A stretch of 64,000 bases of DNA, taken from NCBI GenBank assembly GCA_034008185.1, contig CM067082.1, positions 100,869,311-100,933,310 on the forward strand, read 5' to 3'. Below, piece after piece: positions 1-12,000 of the stretch. The stretch's first letter is position 1; each line of letters opens with the position of its first letter. The notes beneath the pieces are model-generated. The model searched no databases. It was not told where the DNA came from and was given only the letters and a program-made list of their open reading frames with translations. The stretch comes from Gorsachius magnificus (Eukaryota; Chordata; Aves; Pelecaniformes; Ardeidae). The translations under genes and the position numbers were made by a program.

Positions 1-600
1 TGAATACACTTAATGTTTTTTCAGGCAGAAAGTAATCGAGACTAAAGGCAAGCAACCATGCCTGCTTGCCTACAAAACAAACTGGGAGCTCTATTTCCTT
101 TGTTTTGTATAATTGTGTAATAGTTCGAGCATTTTACCTGAGAATGGAGTTATATGCATCACTTCCTATCTCAGGGCAAAGGGATTTAGTCCTGCATCCC
201 ACGGATCCTAAAAGAGTGCCCTAACCTCCAGGTTGCTTTTGGCCAATGTACAGTGAAGGATGCTGGAAGGAGAAGGAAATAAGCAATGACCATAGGTCCA
301 AAGCAATACGGTGCTTGCTGCCTGGAATTGTTCTTCTTCAATGTTGGACTATCCAAGATAAAACAAGTTAAACACATATAACTGGGTGAGGAATGACAGA
401 CCAGACTCCCTAGGACTTTGCTGCAGTTATGTGTTCTTGCTACCAGGCTAGCATCAGTCTCCCTTTTAGCTCAGCTTCCTTTGCCCCACAGCTCCTGCCA
501 GCTACACAACAGCCCAATTTCATTCCACAGCCTAAACAGGGATTGTTCAGTGGGTAGGCAGATGAATATACATGCCTAGGAAATGGGAGAGTGTTTTGAC
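1..600. other. Unique non-coding DNA, no gene seen
   Basis: Short open frames here have no recognisable domain. The only local structure seen is a perfect 9-bp stem (46-54 with 63-71) around an 8-nt loop, which is within chance expectation for a window this size. Confidence 0.6.
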
Positions 601-660
601 TGTAGGCAGAAGGAGCTGAATACGGGTCCCCTGTTGGGTGCTCTAACCACTAGGATCTTA
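601..660 (-). repeat. tRNA-derived SINE-like fragment (MIR/CORE-SINE type), tentative
   Basis: Read on the minus strand, this stretch begins with CCTAGTGGTTAGAGCA, typical of the tRNA-related head (A-box region) of old amniote SINEs. A degenerate B-box-like segment follows (GACCCGTATTC). It abuts the left end of the retroviral remnant, so the SINE may mark the pre-insertion or recombination boundary. Only about 60 bases are recognisable, so the family assignment is uncertain. Confidence 0.4.
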
Positions 661-677
661 CAAGTAATGTTGAATGA

Positions 678-3301
678 GTGTTTTGTGGAGTGACAGGAGG
701 ATCCCAACAGCCAATAGTATTGGAGGCCAAAGTGACCCCAACTGGGAATGAGTGGCAAAAGCACCCCATTGTGACTGGCCCAGAGGCTGCATGCATCCTT
801 AGCACAGAATACCTCAGCAGAAGGTATTTCAAGGACTCAAAAGGGTATTGGTGGGCTTTTGGTATAGCTGCCTTGGAGACAGACGAAATTAAGCAGCTGT
901 CTATGCTGTCTGGTCTCTCGGACAACCCTTCTGCTGTGGAGTTGCTGAGGGTCAAAGAATAACAGATACCAATCATTACCAAAATGGTGCACTGGCAGTA
1001 ATATCGCAGCAATATCGCATCAACCAAGACTCCTTAATTCCCATCCATAAACTCATTTGTTGATTGGAGAGCCAAGGGGAGTGATCAGCAAGACTCACTC
1101 ACCCTTTAACAGTCCCATATGGCCAGTGTGAAAGTCTAATGGAGAGTGGAGACGGACAGTAGACTATCAGGGCCTGAACAAAGTCACGCTGCCGCTGAGT
1201 GCTGCCATGCTGGACGTCCTAGAACTTCAGTACGAAGTGGAGTCAAAGGCAGCCAAGTGGTGTGCCACAACTGATATCGCGAATGCGTTTTTCTCAATCC
1301 CTTTGACAGCAGAGTGCAGGCCACAGTTTGCTTTCACTTGGAGGGGCATTCAGTAAACTTGGAATCGATTGCCTCATGGGTAGAAACACAGCCCTACCAT
1401 TTGCCATGGACCGATACAGACTGCACTGGAACAGAGTGAAGCTCTGGAACACCTGCAATACATTGATGGTATCATTGTATAGGGCAACACAGCAAAGTAA
1501 GTTTTTGAGAAAGGGAAGAAAATAGTCCAAATCCTTCTGAAGACTTTTTTTTCCATAAAACAAAGTAAGGTCAAGGGACCTGCACAGGGCACCCAGTTTT
1601 TAAGAATCAAATGGCAAGATGGATGTCATTAGATCCCAATGGATATGATCAATAAAATAACAAATACGTCTCCATCAAGTAGTAAAAAGGAGACGTGAGA
1701 TTTCTTTGATGCTGTGGGTTTTTGGAGAATGTATATTCCAAATTACAGTCTGATCATAAGTCCTCTCTATCAAGTGACCTGGAAAAAGAACGATGGGGCC
1801 CCGAACAATGACAAGCCTTTGAACAAATTAAACAGGAGATAATGCATGCAGTAGCCCTTGGGCCAGTCTGGGCAGGGCAAGATGTAAAAAAAGTGCTCTA
1901 CACCGTAGCTGGGGAAAATGGCCCTACCTGGAGGCTCTGGCAGAAAGCACCAGCAGAGACTTGAGGCCAACCCCTAGAGTTAGGGGTAAGAGGATCCAAG
2001 GCCTGCAATACTCCAGTGGAGAAAGAGGTATTGGCAGCATATGAAGGGGTTTGAGCTGCTTCAGAAGTGGTTGGTACTGAAGCACAGCTCCTCTTGGCAC
2101 CCCGACTGCCGGTGCTGGGCTGGATGTTCAAAGGGAGGATTCCCTGTATGCATCATGCGACTGATCCTACATGGAGTAAGTGCGTTGCACTTATCACACA
2201 GCTAGCTTGATTAGGAAACCCCAGTCACCCAGGAATCTTGGAAGTGATCACAGACTGGCCAGAAGGCAAAGGTTTTGGAATGTTGCCAGAGGAGGAGGTG
2301 GTACATGATGAAGAAGCCCCATTGTACAATAAACTGCCAGAAAATGAGAAGCAATATGCCCTGTTCACTGATGGGTCCTGTTGTCTTGTGGGAAAGCATC
2401 GAAGGTGGAAGCCTGCTGTATGGAGTCCTACAAGACAATACAAGGGTGAATTATAGCTTGGTGGGCCCATGATACCTCAGGCCATCAAGGAAGAGATGGA
2501 ACCTATAGATGGGCTCGTGATCGAGGGGTGGACTTGACCATGGATACTATTGCACAGGTTATCCTATGCGAAACATGTGCTGTGATCAAACATGCCAAGC
2601 GGTTAAAGCCTCTCTGGTATGGAGGACAATGGCTGAAGTATAAATATGGGGAGGCCTGGCAGACTGATTATATCACACTCCCACAAACCCGCCATGGCAA
2701 GCGTTATGTTCTCACCATGGTGGAAGCAACCACCGGATAGCGGGAAACGTATCCCATGCCCCATGCCACTGCCCGGAACACTATTCTGGGCCTTGCAAAG
2801 CAAGTCCTGTGGTGACATGGCACCTCAGAAAGAATTGAGTCAGCCAATGGGACTCATTTCCGAAACAACCTCATAGTCAAATGGGCCAAAGAGCAAGGCA
2901 TCAAGTGAGTGTATCACATCCCCTATCATGCCACAGCCTCTGGGAAAATTGAATGATACAATGGACTGTTGAAGACTACACTGAGAGCAATAGGTGGTGG
3001 AACATTCAAACATTCGGATACACATTTAGCAAAAGCCACCTGGCTAGTCAACACTAGGGGATCTGCCAGTTGAGCTGACCCTGCCCAATCAAAACTTTTA
3101 TGTACTGTAGAAGGGGATAAAGTCCCTGTAGTGCATGTCAAAAATATGCTGGGGAAGACAGTCTGGGTTACTCCTGCCTTAGGTAAAGGCAAACCCACCC
3201 ATGGGATTGCTTTTGCTCAAGGACCTGGCTCTACTTGGTGGGTGATGCCTGAAGGATGGGGAAGCCCTATGTGTACCTCACAGGGATTTGATTTTGGGTG
3301 A
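678..3301 (+). pseudogene. pol: Degenerate ERVL-type pol (reverse transcriptase, RNase H, integrase)
   Basis: This is a broken retroviral polymerase. 678-962 reads as the protease-proximal part, open for 94 codons. Reverse transcriptase spans about 960-1900. Its catalytic box at 1459-1470 reads YIDG, so one of the paired aspartates is lost. An RNase H start carries TDGS at 2367-2378. Integrase follows, with an HHCC zinc site (His 2468 and 2483, Cys 2567 and 2576). The integrase core has its first Asp at 2666, an Ala codon at 2843 where the family has Asp, and Glu at 2951. Ala-to-Glu spacing is exactly that of the D,D-35-E motif. In-frame stops lie at 2738, 2813, 2906, 2954 and 3071; the frame ends at 3299-3301. 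Several frame changes occur upstream. It cannot encode a working enzyme. Confidence 0.85.
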
Positions 3302-3692
3302 CTGAGTTGTATGCTGTTAATTGCTATATAATACTGTATGTCATCACTTCTGTGGTTGCTATATGCCATAGCAACGTATTACAGTAAGAATCACCCAGAT
3401 TAATGAAGAATGAACTTTGATGAAACTGAGCAAAGTGCAATGGTGATGGAACCAGAATTGGCTTCAGCATGCAACAATCCAACACCGCACACCATCTCTC
3501 CTGCCCTGAAAGACTGTTATGACAGATGGAGCCTGAAGTCTCGGACTAAATTAACTCAACGGACTTTTTAGAGGGATGGCCCATAGACTAAGAGGATGAT
3601 ATCCCTGTGTGTATATATCAAAAGACGGGGAAAGTGGTGGTGATTGATTGACATATATTGGAAAGTGCAGGTATAGAGTAAGGGGTGGATAC
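3302..3692 (+). other. Env-less retroviral spacer and polypurine-like tract
   Basis: Between the pol stop and the LTR there is about 390 bp with no frame resembling an envelope glycoprotein. A purine-rich run at 3675-3689 lies just before the LTR, where plus-strand priming is expected. Absence of env is normal for ERVL elements, so this need not be a deletion. Confidence 0.65.
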
Positions 3693-4240
3693 TGTCCTGG
3701 TTTTGGCCGCGATAGCATTAATTTTCCTTCTAGTAGCTGTTATAGTGCTGTGTGTTGGATTTAGTATGAGAAGAATGTTGATAACACACTGATGGTTTTA
3801 GTTGTTGCTAAGTAGTGCTTATACTAGTCAAGGACTTTCCAGCTTCCTGTGCTCTGCCAGGTGCACAAGAAGCTGGAAGGGAGCACAGCCAGGATAGGTG
3901 ACCCAAATTGGCCAAAGGGATACTTCATATCATATGATGTCATGCTCAGTATATAAGCTGGGGGGAGGAGTCTGGGGGGCAGCAACCAGTGCTTGGGGGC
4001 AGGCTAGGCATCGGTCAGCAGGTGGTGAACAATTGCATTGTGCATCACTTGTTTTGTATATTATTATTATTATTACTACTACTATTTTACTTTATTTCAG
4101 TTACTAAACTGTTCTTCTCTCAACCCATGAGTTTTCTCACTTTTACTCTTCTGATTCTTTCCTTCATCCCACTGGGGCAGGGGGGGAGGGAGCGAGTAGC
4201 TGTGTGGTGCTTAGTTGTTCGTTAGGGTTAAACCATGACA
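3693..4240 (+). repeat. 3' LTR of the ERVL-type element
   Basis: This 548-bp segment begins TGTCCTGG and ends AACCATGACA, giving TGTC...GACA inverted ends. It contains a TATA box (TATATAA, 3950-3956) in U3, a TTA/TAC trinucleotide run at about 4058-4085, and a G-rich end at 4174-4190. No canonical AATAAA was found between the TATA box and the 3' end. No target-site duplication can be tested because the partner LTR is missing. Its last ~95 bp is closely related, in inverse orientation, to the sequence starting at 35430. Confidence 0.85.
3950..3956 (+). promoter_or_regulatory. LTR TATA box
   Basis: TATATAA lies in the middle of the LTR, followed by a purine-rich segment (GCTGGGGGGAGG). Position and context fit the U3 promoter of a retroviral LTR. 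Whether it is still active cannot be judged from sequence. Confidence 0.5.
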
Positions 4241-7200
4241 GTTGCTCAGCTAGACGCTTACCCAGATGGACTTCATCCTCTGGATCAGGGTTGTATGGAG
4301 GGTCCTGCATGTCAGAGGGATGACAATCCTGACCTAGCTTCAGAGACTTGTAGTAACCAGCTCCCAGGACGTACTGTGAGCTTACTGGACCACCAACAAT
4401 CTTAGACTCTGTACTGTCCCTGCATTGCATTTAATGGCACTGATTGGGGCAGGAATGTAGCTACATGTTGGGGGTAACTATGCTCCCAGCCTTGCTTCCA
4501 GCCTTCGCTTTCTCTGCAGTGACTCAGTAACAGCCTGGCTTTATGAAATTCACTTCCTTCATTTAATCCTCCACAAATAAATCTTTCAACTTTGTATTTC
4601 AGATGGCTTGGCAAGTCCAATTTCTTCTGGAAAGGTGGTAAAAACGTTTATTTTTTTAATCCCTTTTTCATGGTGCCAAGACGACGAGTGAGCACGTAGA
4701 TTCACATCCTTCAATCGGCATAAGAAAAATGCATTTCCTACTGATGTAAACCTTTGCTTGGTTTCACAAGCCCATACATGCAAGCAGTGATTAATTCTCT
4801 TTGTCAAGGTTGCAGTTTTCACAGGTTATTATAGTTCTAGCAGGGCCAGCATAGAATTAACTTCCATAGCCTCTGGCTTTAATTCAGACATAAAAGGGAT
4901 TAATAAGAAGGAAAAATCTACCAGATATATCACCCCATTTTCTTTCCCAGCTACTGCTGCATCTGTAAGAAGTAATTAATAATAAACCAGACTGGAGCTG
5001 ATGAGACCAGGTATCATGCAGAGGATTGTACTGCTTTATGTGAAAGGGTGAGCTGTCCAGTTCAGGAAGCTTTTTTTAATAAGATTCTCATGGGCTTATG
5101 ATTTCAGATCAATATTTCATATTACTTACACTTTAATTTGCTGGAAAATTATTTCCTTCCTATCTCTTTGCGCTCGATCTCTTTTCAGTGGCCTAATACA
5201 GTAGTTCAGGAAGAAATTCTATCAGTGTTAACCTGTAGAGTCTTGCATGTAGTTACACTAAAAAAATCAGTCGTACCTACAAGTGTCAGAAATTCAAATT
5301 GTGCAAATACTGCTCCTCACCAGCAAGCACCTCCTTTCCTCTTTTCATACTGTGTGTTCCAAAGTCCTCACAGTATTGTAAATGTGTATATATATTCTAT
5401 ATGTATTATATTGAAGTAGCTGTATTTGCTTGGGTAACAGATCTTTTCTTTTCCCAACTGTTGCTCTCAAACCCCAAAGCACAACCTCTGCATGCATCTG
5501 GACTAAAGCCACCAATGATTTTTTTTCTACAGACAGGAGGCAGGCATTAGGTGAATGAACAGTGCAGATTCAGCTCTTACCTGAGAGCTAAGCGCATTTG
5601 AGTATTTATGTAGTTTAAATGTAGGGGTGACACCCACTTCAAGATTTGAGCAGACTGCATAAATCCCAATTACCCATGAGGCCATAGAGTTGCATAGCAT
5701 GTAGTAAAGATAGCACTTGAACTCCAAAGGGGTGAAAATAATTTTGCTCAGAACTGTTAGAAAGGGTCTAAGGGATGTCCCTTGATTTATATCTTCTTGC
5801 ATCCATTCACACTCAATTTTTGCTCTTCAAATACTTTGTTCATTTTGTGTTGTGGTAGCAATGTGCAGTCACAGATCAGATAGGGTAATAGGTTGTAGCC
5901 CAGGCAGGAGATCATGGTGTCCCCATGAAGCCCAATGATCAATAGTAGCCTTTCCCATCTTCCCTTTCCTCTTGCACAGCATAAATATCAGATTATATCA
6001 TGACAGGACACATCAAGTTTATTTTGTGTAAGAGCTGCTTTGAAATAAAGAAACAATGTAACAGATATAACCAGTGATATATGGTTTCCGCCTATGTATT
6101 TTGGCACAGAAAAATTGAGGGGAGCTGAGGGAACTAATGTGTTCTACCTATTTGAAGGTACAACAGAGATTCATACAATGTAAGCCAAAGCATCTCTTCT
6201 CTGTAAGTCCTTTGAAGTTTAATGTGATATTTATTTTCCCTAAGAGACCTTTAGGTGGTGCAGTCAGTGTTAACAAACAAGCAACTGACAATAAAAAAGG
6301 TCAGACTATGAAAGTTAAAATACAAGTTGTTAAGTAGCTAGAGAAGGTCAAACATAACAAACTAAAGCATCTTGAAAAAAAAAAAAGAAAAAGAAATTTA
6401 GACAAATATTTTTTTCTTTTTTAATAAAGGATTGGTTTAATGTTTCATGGGAGATGGCAGCAAAGAGCTTAGACAGAAGTTACTTAACACATTGCTATTT
6501 GGAAAAGCTTAATGACATTAAATGTATATATTTTACAGTCTTATACTGCCCTGTTTTAGTTGTATGGACTGGCTGTTGCTGTACCTGCGGCTCTGGAAAT
6601 TAGCTGTGGTTGAATTGCTTGGGCCCCAATATTTGTCAGGAGATAACAAATCCTATGTGGTGCAGGCTGGTAGAAAATTATTCTTGTCTTTCTTTGACGT
6701 GTGCAGACAACAGCTTCTGCATTTTTGAAATGAGAAAACTAAATTTATGTTTTCTCTTTCATTGCAACATGCTGATACTTTTGCAGGATAAGCATTAGCT
6801 CTCACCATGAGCTTAGCTGCCCTGGGGAAGGGGTGAAAAGGTGGTATTATCATAAGGGAAGCCTGCTTCCATATTCCATCTCTTATCAAACATGTGGATT
6901 GAAAGCTGAAACACCTGTACAGCATTCTTGCCCCAAAGGTGAATCCTCTGGAGGAAATACAGCAACGTAAAAGCAATTCATAGTTAAAGCTGGCTAACCA
7001 GTTTCTGACATACAGCTTTGTATGTAAAAGGAGTCTTTAAGGTCTGTGAATAGCCTGAGCCATTTAGGAGTTTCTGTATTGCCGTCCCTGGGCGGAAGCT
7101 GAGAGGGGAGGGGGGAGCCGGCTCCCTGCCCCCTTGCAGCCCCACTGCTTGGCCACGGACGTACAAACTGCAGATGTGTGCAAGGAGTCACTGAAAGAGA

Positions 7201-9009
7201 AGGGCAGAGGAGAACCATGCTTGTGAAACAGAGGGTATTCAGCTTTTGTACCAATAAATCAGCCCCTTGGTTGCAAATCGCCTTGCTGTTTCTTTTCTGA
7301 GAGCTAGACACAGTTGCTCAGCTAAGATGTTCGATAGCATCCTGTCTGTTGCTGCCTATGCCCGTATCCTGTGGTCCTGACTTGCCCAGCATTGAAATTT
7401 GGGTATTTCTAGGACACTGAAGATGATGTTCTCCCCTTACTGAGTTGATTTCCCACCCAGTCATATTGCCAAGGACCATGAAATTTTACCTCAGGGCCCA
7501 GATATCATGCAGGCAAAGTGGGCCAGCCAGTAGCCAGCTATGGTTCAACCAAAATATTTAGGAAAAAAAATGGTGTCTAAGCAAAGGCACATTTTCAACA
7601 CATCCTTGGGTGCTATAATGGCTCTATTGTTTGATCTACTTACCAAACATTTGCACTCCTGATACTCCTCACCATACGTAAGACCTTGCTGAGGGGGTTG
7701 ACCATCATGTACTTCTGAAGGTGGCTGACGTGTGACCACACGCTCAGCATGAGTTAATTCTTTCTGCCTCACCAGAATGAATTGCTCCAAATATCCAATG
7801 CTTGCTGCTTTACTGCAAGCTAATACATAGACAAATGCAGAAAAAACTTTCTGTGAAGTTATTCCTTTTCTGCATCCTTAAGTACTTCAACCAGTTTCTG
7901 AGAAGACAGGATCTTCCTCTTGGAAGTGTTACATGATATTTATGCACACTGAAGATTACTTTAATAATAGGAATACATCTTCAGAAGTAACAAACCAATA
8001 TAATGATAGACTGGATTTCTGTGTTGCTTTTTAATTTCAGATCTGAGTGACATGTATCCACTTTAATTTGCATTAAAAATATTGCCTAGACAGACATACA
8101 CTATTGCTTCTACCTGACAAGTTGCTGTCATTGCTTGATGAGCAAAGTGCTCTTGGTCTCCACCGGTGGGTCTGGCAGTGTCGTAAGGCTGAGTGCTTTC
8201 TCATCTCTCACATTGTGCCATGCTTTGGATGAAGAGCAAGGACTCCACAGAAAGCTGGGTTTTCTGTAACTGTGGACTTCAGGGAACTGGCTCACAACTA
8301 AACAACAAATGATTGTCAGACTCACACAGGAATTCAGTCCTGCTGTTGTTATCCTTGGTGACACTTTTGCTACTGATTCAGCAAGTGTACATATAATCTA
8401 GGAGTGAGGCACAATTACTGGTACTTGCTTAAATCTCGCACATCACAGCGGCCTTTTGTGATTACCCTGTATCTGGCTATTTCCAGAATTATTGTCCCAC
8501 TAATATACCAAGTTCTAGTGGAAAATGTAGAGAGACATCGGTTTTTAAAAGACGTTCATTTACCATAAGCTATATTGTGATTGCCAGTACATTACTTGGG
8601 TTTTCTAGGTAACTAAAAAATGGGTCTGAAAACTTGATTTATTGATTTTTAGTGGGTGACAGATGACAGAGTTTTATGTTCTAGTTTTAAAGATCTGCTG
8701 CCTGAATCCTTTGTAAGCTCCTAAAGCGATCAGTACATCTGACCTACAAGAGCAGGGGTGTTTGTATCTTCAGTTTAATAGGTACCTTGGAGAGTGGAGG
8801 AAGGGAAGGGAGTATTGGGGCTGCAGCTTGGTGGTGCTGTGTGATACTCGGGTCCATTGCTCTGCTGGTGTCTCTTCCCCACAAACTGGCAGTCCACCTG
8901 TGTGGCCTTATGTAGTGTCACGCCTGAGCACATCCTCACAAACACACAGTGAGGCAGGGAAGTGCTGCCTGCCACCTTTTTCAAAGGGGAGGCAGAATGT
9001 CTGACTAGT
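4241..9009. other. Unique non-coding DNA, no gene seen
   Basis: AT-leaning sequence in which no open frame shows a recognisable domain. Local features are an A-rich run at 6374-6400 and a GC-rich patch at about 7080-7145 with strong G asymmetry. No splice-flanked coding segment stood out. Confidence 0.5.
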
Positions 9010-9085
9010 CTAAGCTCACACAGGGACTGAAGGGAGGACCAACAAATTGAGTCCAGGTCCTATAAGCCAGAATCCTGTGCTGCTG
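9010..9085 (-). repeat. MIR-like SINE fragment, tentative
   Basis: The plus strand reads as the reverse complement of an old CORE-SINE: a CTCACACAGGGACT-like segment, then a GAGTCCAGGTCCT segment corresponding to the tRNA-related B-box side, then CCTGTGCTGCT. Order and spacing fit the MIR body read backwards, but divergence is high. Confidence 0.4.
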
Positions 9086-12000
9086 AATAATCTCTCTCTC
9101 AAACTCACTCTCCATCATCTGCTCCTGTATTTTATGTAGGGGCATGTCCTTTCCCCTTCATCTGTCAGCTCTCCTACTGATGTCTTCTTGGTGCAGCGTT
9201 TCTGGTCAAGGGAAGGAGGGGCAAGGGCTTGTGTCTATGTTAGCATAATACAAAGAATGAACACAGTCCCTGCATTTGGCCAAGAGCCTGATGTCCTCAA
9301 TGAAGTAATAGAGTCCTTTGGTTTTGTGCTTTTTTTGATTTTTGCCCTTCTCCTTGAAACCGGTTCAGTGGGACCTTAAGCCAGGCTCTGCCTTGTCCAA
9401 TGATAGCCTTCAAAGGATTGCTGTAAGGTACTTAATATTGAGCTCCTTGCCTTAACGGCTTGTCTTTCCTTGAAGATGACTATTAAACTCAGTGACTGTA
9501 ATAACTCTGTAGTAGCTACAGCAATAATGTGAATTCAAGGGAGTTTTGCTGGCTGCAAGAGGGAAATGTATGCACATTACTGCAAGGGCTCCAGGAGCTG
9601 TTGTACCTGCATGCATGATCACTGACTTCAGTCTATAACCAGCTTAAGCCTGGTGTGAATATTCATCAATGGTTCATAGACCTTATGAAGAAGTTTGTAA
9701 TGTTGCTCCTTTTATAGGGCTAAAAATCCTTTGGCTCCTGTGCTGGATGCTTGCTTTTTGTGTTCAGAACTAGTAGAAAATCTGGCCGTGCCATTGCCGC
9801 TGATGGTAGGGAGGCCAAGCAAAATGGCGCTCAGGGAGCAGCATCCTGGCTCTCCCACATGCAATGCCAGAGCAGGGGAGATAGCTAGGCATCATAGGAA
9901 GAGGCAAAGGAGACAGCCACTAGACCCAACCCGATTCTGTCATTACTGACTAATCTGTTCAAAGCCAAATCTCTACCCCCATGCTTTCTAACAAAAACAG
10001 GTATTTGAGAGCTGCTCTTCTCTGCTGGGCTTGTTGGGGGTAGGGAGTTTGATTTCTGTCATCAGGAGAGCCAGGTGGAATGGAGACACATTTCAGTCTC
10101 TACCCAGGACCATATAAAGGAATAACTGTACCCCTTCAAAATGAATCACCAAGCAGAGAAAAGAGGGAGAAAGAGCAACAAACATTACCCTTATTTGTCT
10201 AATTTAAATGACATTGCTATTCAAGATAAGTGTACGTACATAAGACAAGATGTGAGCTCTTTTTGATCAAAAGAACGCATAGGGACAACTAATGTAGCAC
10301 TCAGGGCTGTAGCTAAGCTTGTGCATGCTGGAGCACTAACAAAGACAGGGTTCAACATGTGCTGTATAAATGTGAAATAACTCAGACAATAATTTACCTC
10401 TGTGGCAATAAACTTGATCAAAATAGAAAAGGGCATTGCAATAAACCAATCTAAAAGAGTGATGGAACAGCTTCTCCACAGCATTAGCTCCAGGGAAAGG
10501 AAGAGCACCCTCTAAATGAGTTACAGCTGCGTGCAGTACTGTTGCCCATTATGTGTTTTGACTACCTTGTAATTGCAACCTAAAGAAAGTGCTGCCTTTT
10601 CAAAGAAGTTAAGGCAGTGATTCTCAGGCATCCCAATAGCATCGCTTGTATTTCTAATCAGCCACCCTAAAGAACCTGTAGCGTCAAGTATTTTTCATAT
10701 GCTCAGCATACACACAGCTGAAGGGGAATTGCTACTGTAAAATTGCTGGGGAGAAAGTGGAAGAATGCTGTATCTGTGATTGCAGTATCAGACTGGCAGA
10801 GCGTTATAACCCAAGAAGATAGGTTAGCTAGTGGGCTGGAGTGGAAGCAAGGAATTAAACTAGACCACAGAGGAACACAGCATCATGAAATCTGCTCGGT
10901 CTTTGCCTGATTCTCTTTTTGGCACTCTCTTCAACACTGGAAAGTACTAGAGTCATTATTATTTGGCTACCTAAAACACAGGTGGCTCCAGCTTTTTGAT
11001 GCTTTCCAGAATTGGTTGAAATATGCATGAGGCAAAACAATTAAGCAAGCTGCTTCTCGTGAATTTAAATGGCTTTCTTGAAAATTGACTTTGGTTTGGG
11101 GCTCATGCCCATCTGCCTTCAGAGAAGAGGCACATGAAAGCAATTCAATATGATTCATGAAAGCTGCACGGACTGAGGCGAGGCATATATTCCCAAGAAG
11201 TAAGACCCAGTGCCGGAGGACATGAGCTCTGTTGCAAATTTGAAATCAGGAGACTATAGGTGAGCATCAGGTTCTGTCAGGTAGTTTCTTTCCTTTAATG
11301 TAAAAGGTGGTCTCTAAGTAAAGCAAAAAGCTTACCAAAACCATTATCAAACATTGTACTATCTATAGTTTTAACTTTACTACACCCAGCTTTGGGTCAC
11401 TGGAGGGAGAGAACACCACAGACGCTGGAAGGAGACAGGAGAAAAGGGTATCTCTTCTCGGGTCCAGATCTGTTCCTCTTCTTTCAGATGTCTCTGTCAT
11501 AGTCATTTCGCATTGTTTACTTTGATGCTTAGTGTACTGTGTCGCTCAAGCATGCCTCTGCAAAAGTTATTTGCCCTGGAGACTTGAAGGCAACGCCTCT
11601 GCAATACTCCAAGTGTCCTTAACCCCGGCAAACCTAAGCAAACTGGAGTCACTAGCCAACTTTGGCCCAGCTGTACATTTATTTTGGCTGCAAGGGTCAA
11701 CAGCGTAAAATTTAATTTGACCATGCTGTAAAGGAATGTAGATGATGGTGCCAGTCTCTATTTAAACTCATAACTTATGTTTGTTACCTATTCTGCCACA
11801 GAAGTTGCCAGCAAAGCATACAGAAGATTTTATGGTATATCTATTTCTTCATAAGAAAGAAATATGGTAAAGTGCCTACACTAGCTTGGTGACAGTTCTT
11901 TACAACTGTTCTTGTCCTTTACAGAAATTGACATTTTTTGGTGTAATTAGCTTTGAAGGATGATCAATGCACACTTCATTGTGCGCATTGTGTGTTTCAT

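Larger units (their letters stand above)
670..4240 (+). mobile_element. 5'-truncated ERVL-type endogenous retrovirus with 3' LTR
   Basis: A pol remnant is followed by a roughly 390-bp spacer without env, a purine-rich stretch (AGAGTAAGGGGTGGA, 3675-3689) and an LTR with TG...CA ends. Lack of env and the pol order are typical of ERVL (class III) elements; this family call is recognition, not a search. No gag, primer-binding site or 5' LTR is seen to the left: similarity fades at about 660-680, where a SINE-like scrap begins. The pol frame carries many stops and frame changes, so the element is inert. The exact left boundary is an estimate. Confidence 0.85.

Noticed and set aside
3302..3692. 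Possible env gene downstream of pol
   Set aside because: No frame of useful length, no signal peptide, furin-like site or membrane segment; absence of env is normal for ERVL elements.
4058..4085. TTA/TAC trinucleotide run as an independent microsatellite
   Set aside because: It lies inside the LTR and is probably a feature of the element, not a separate locus.
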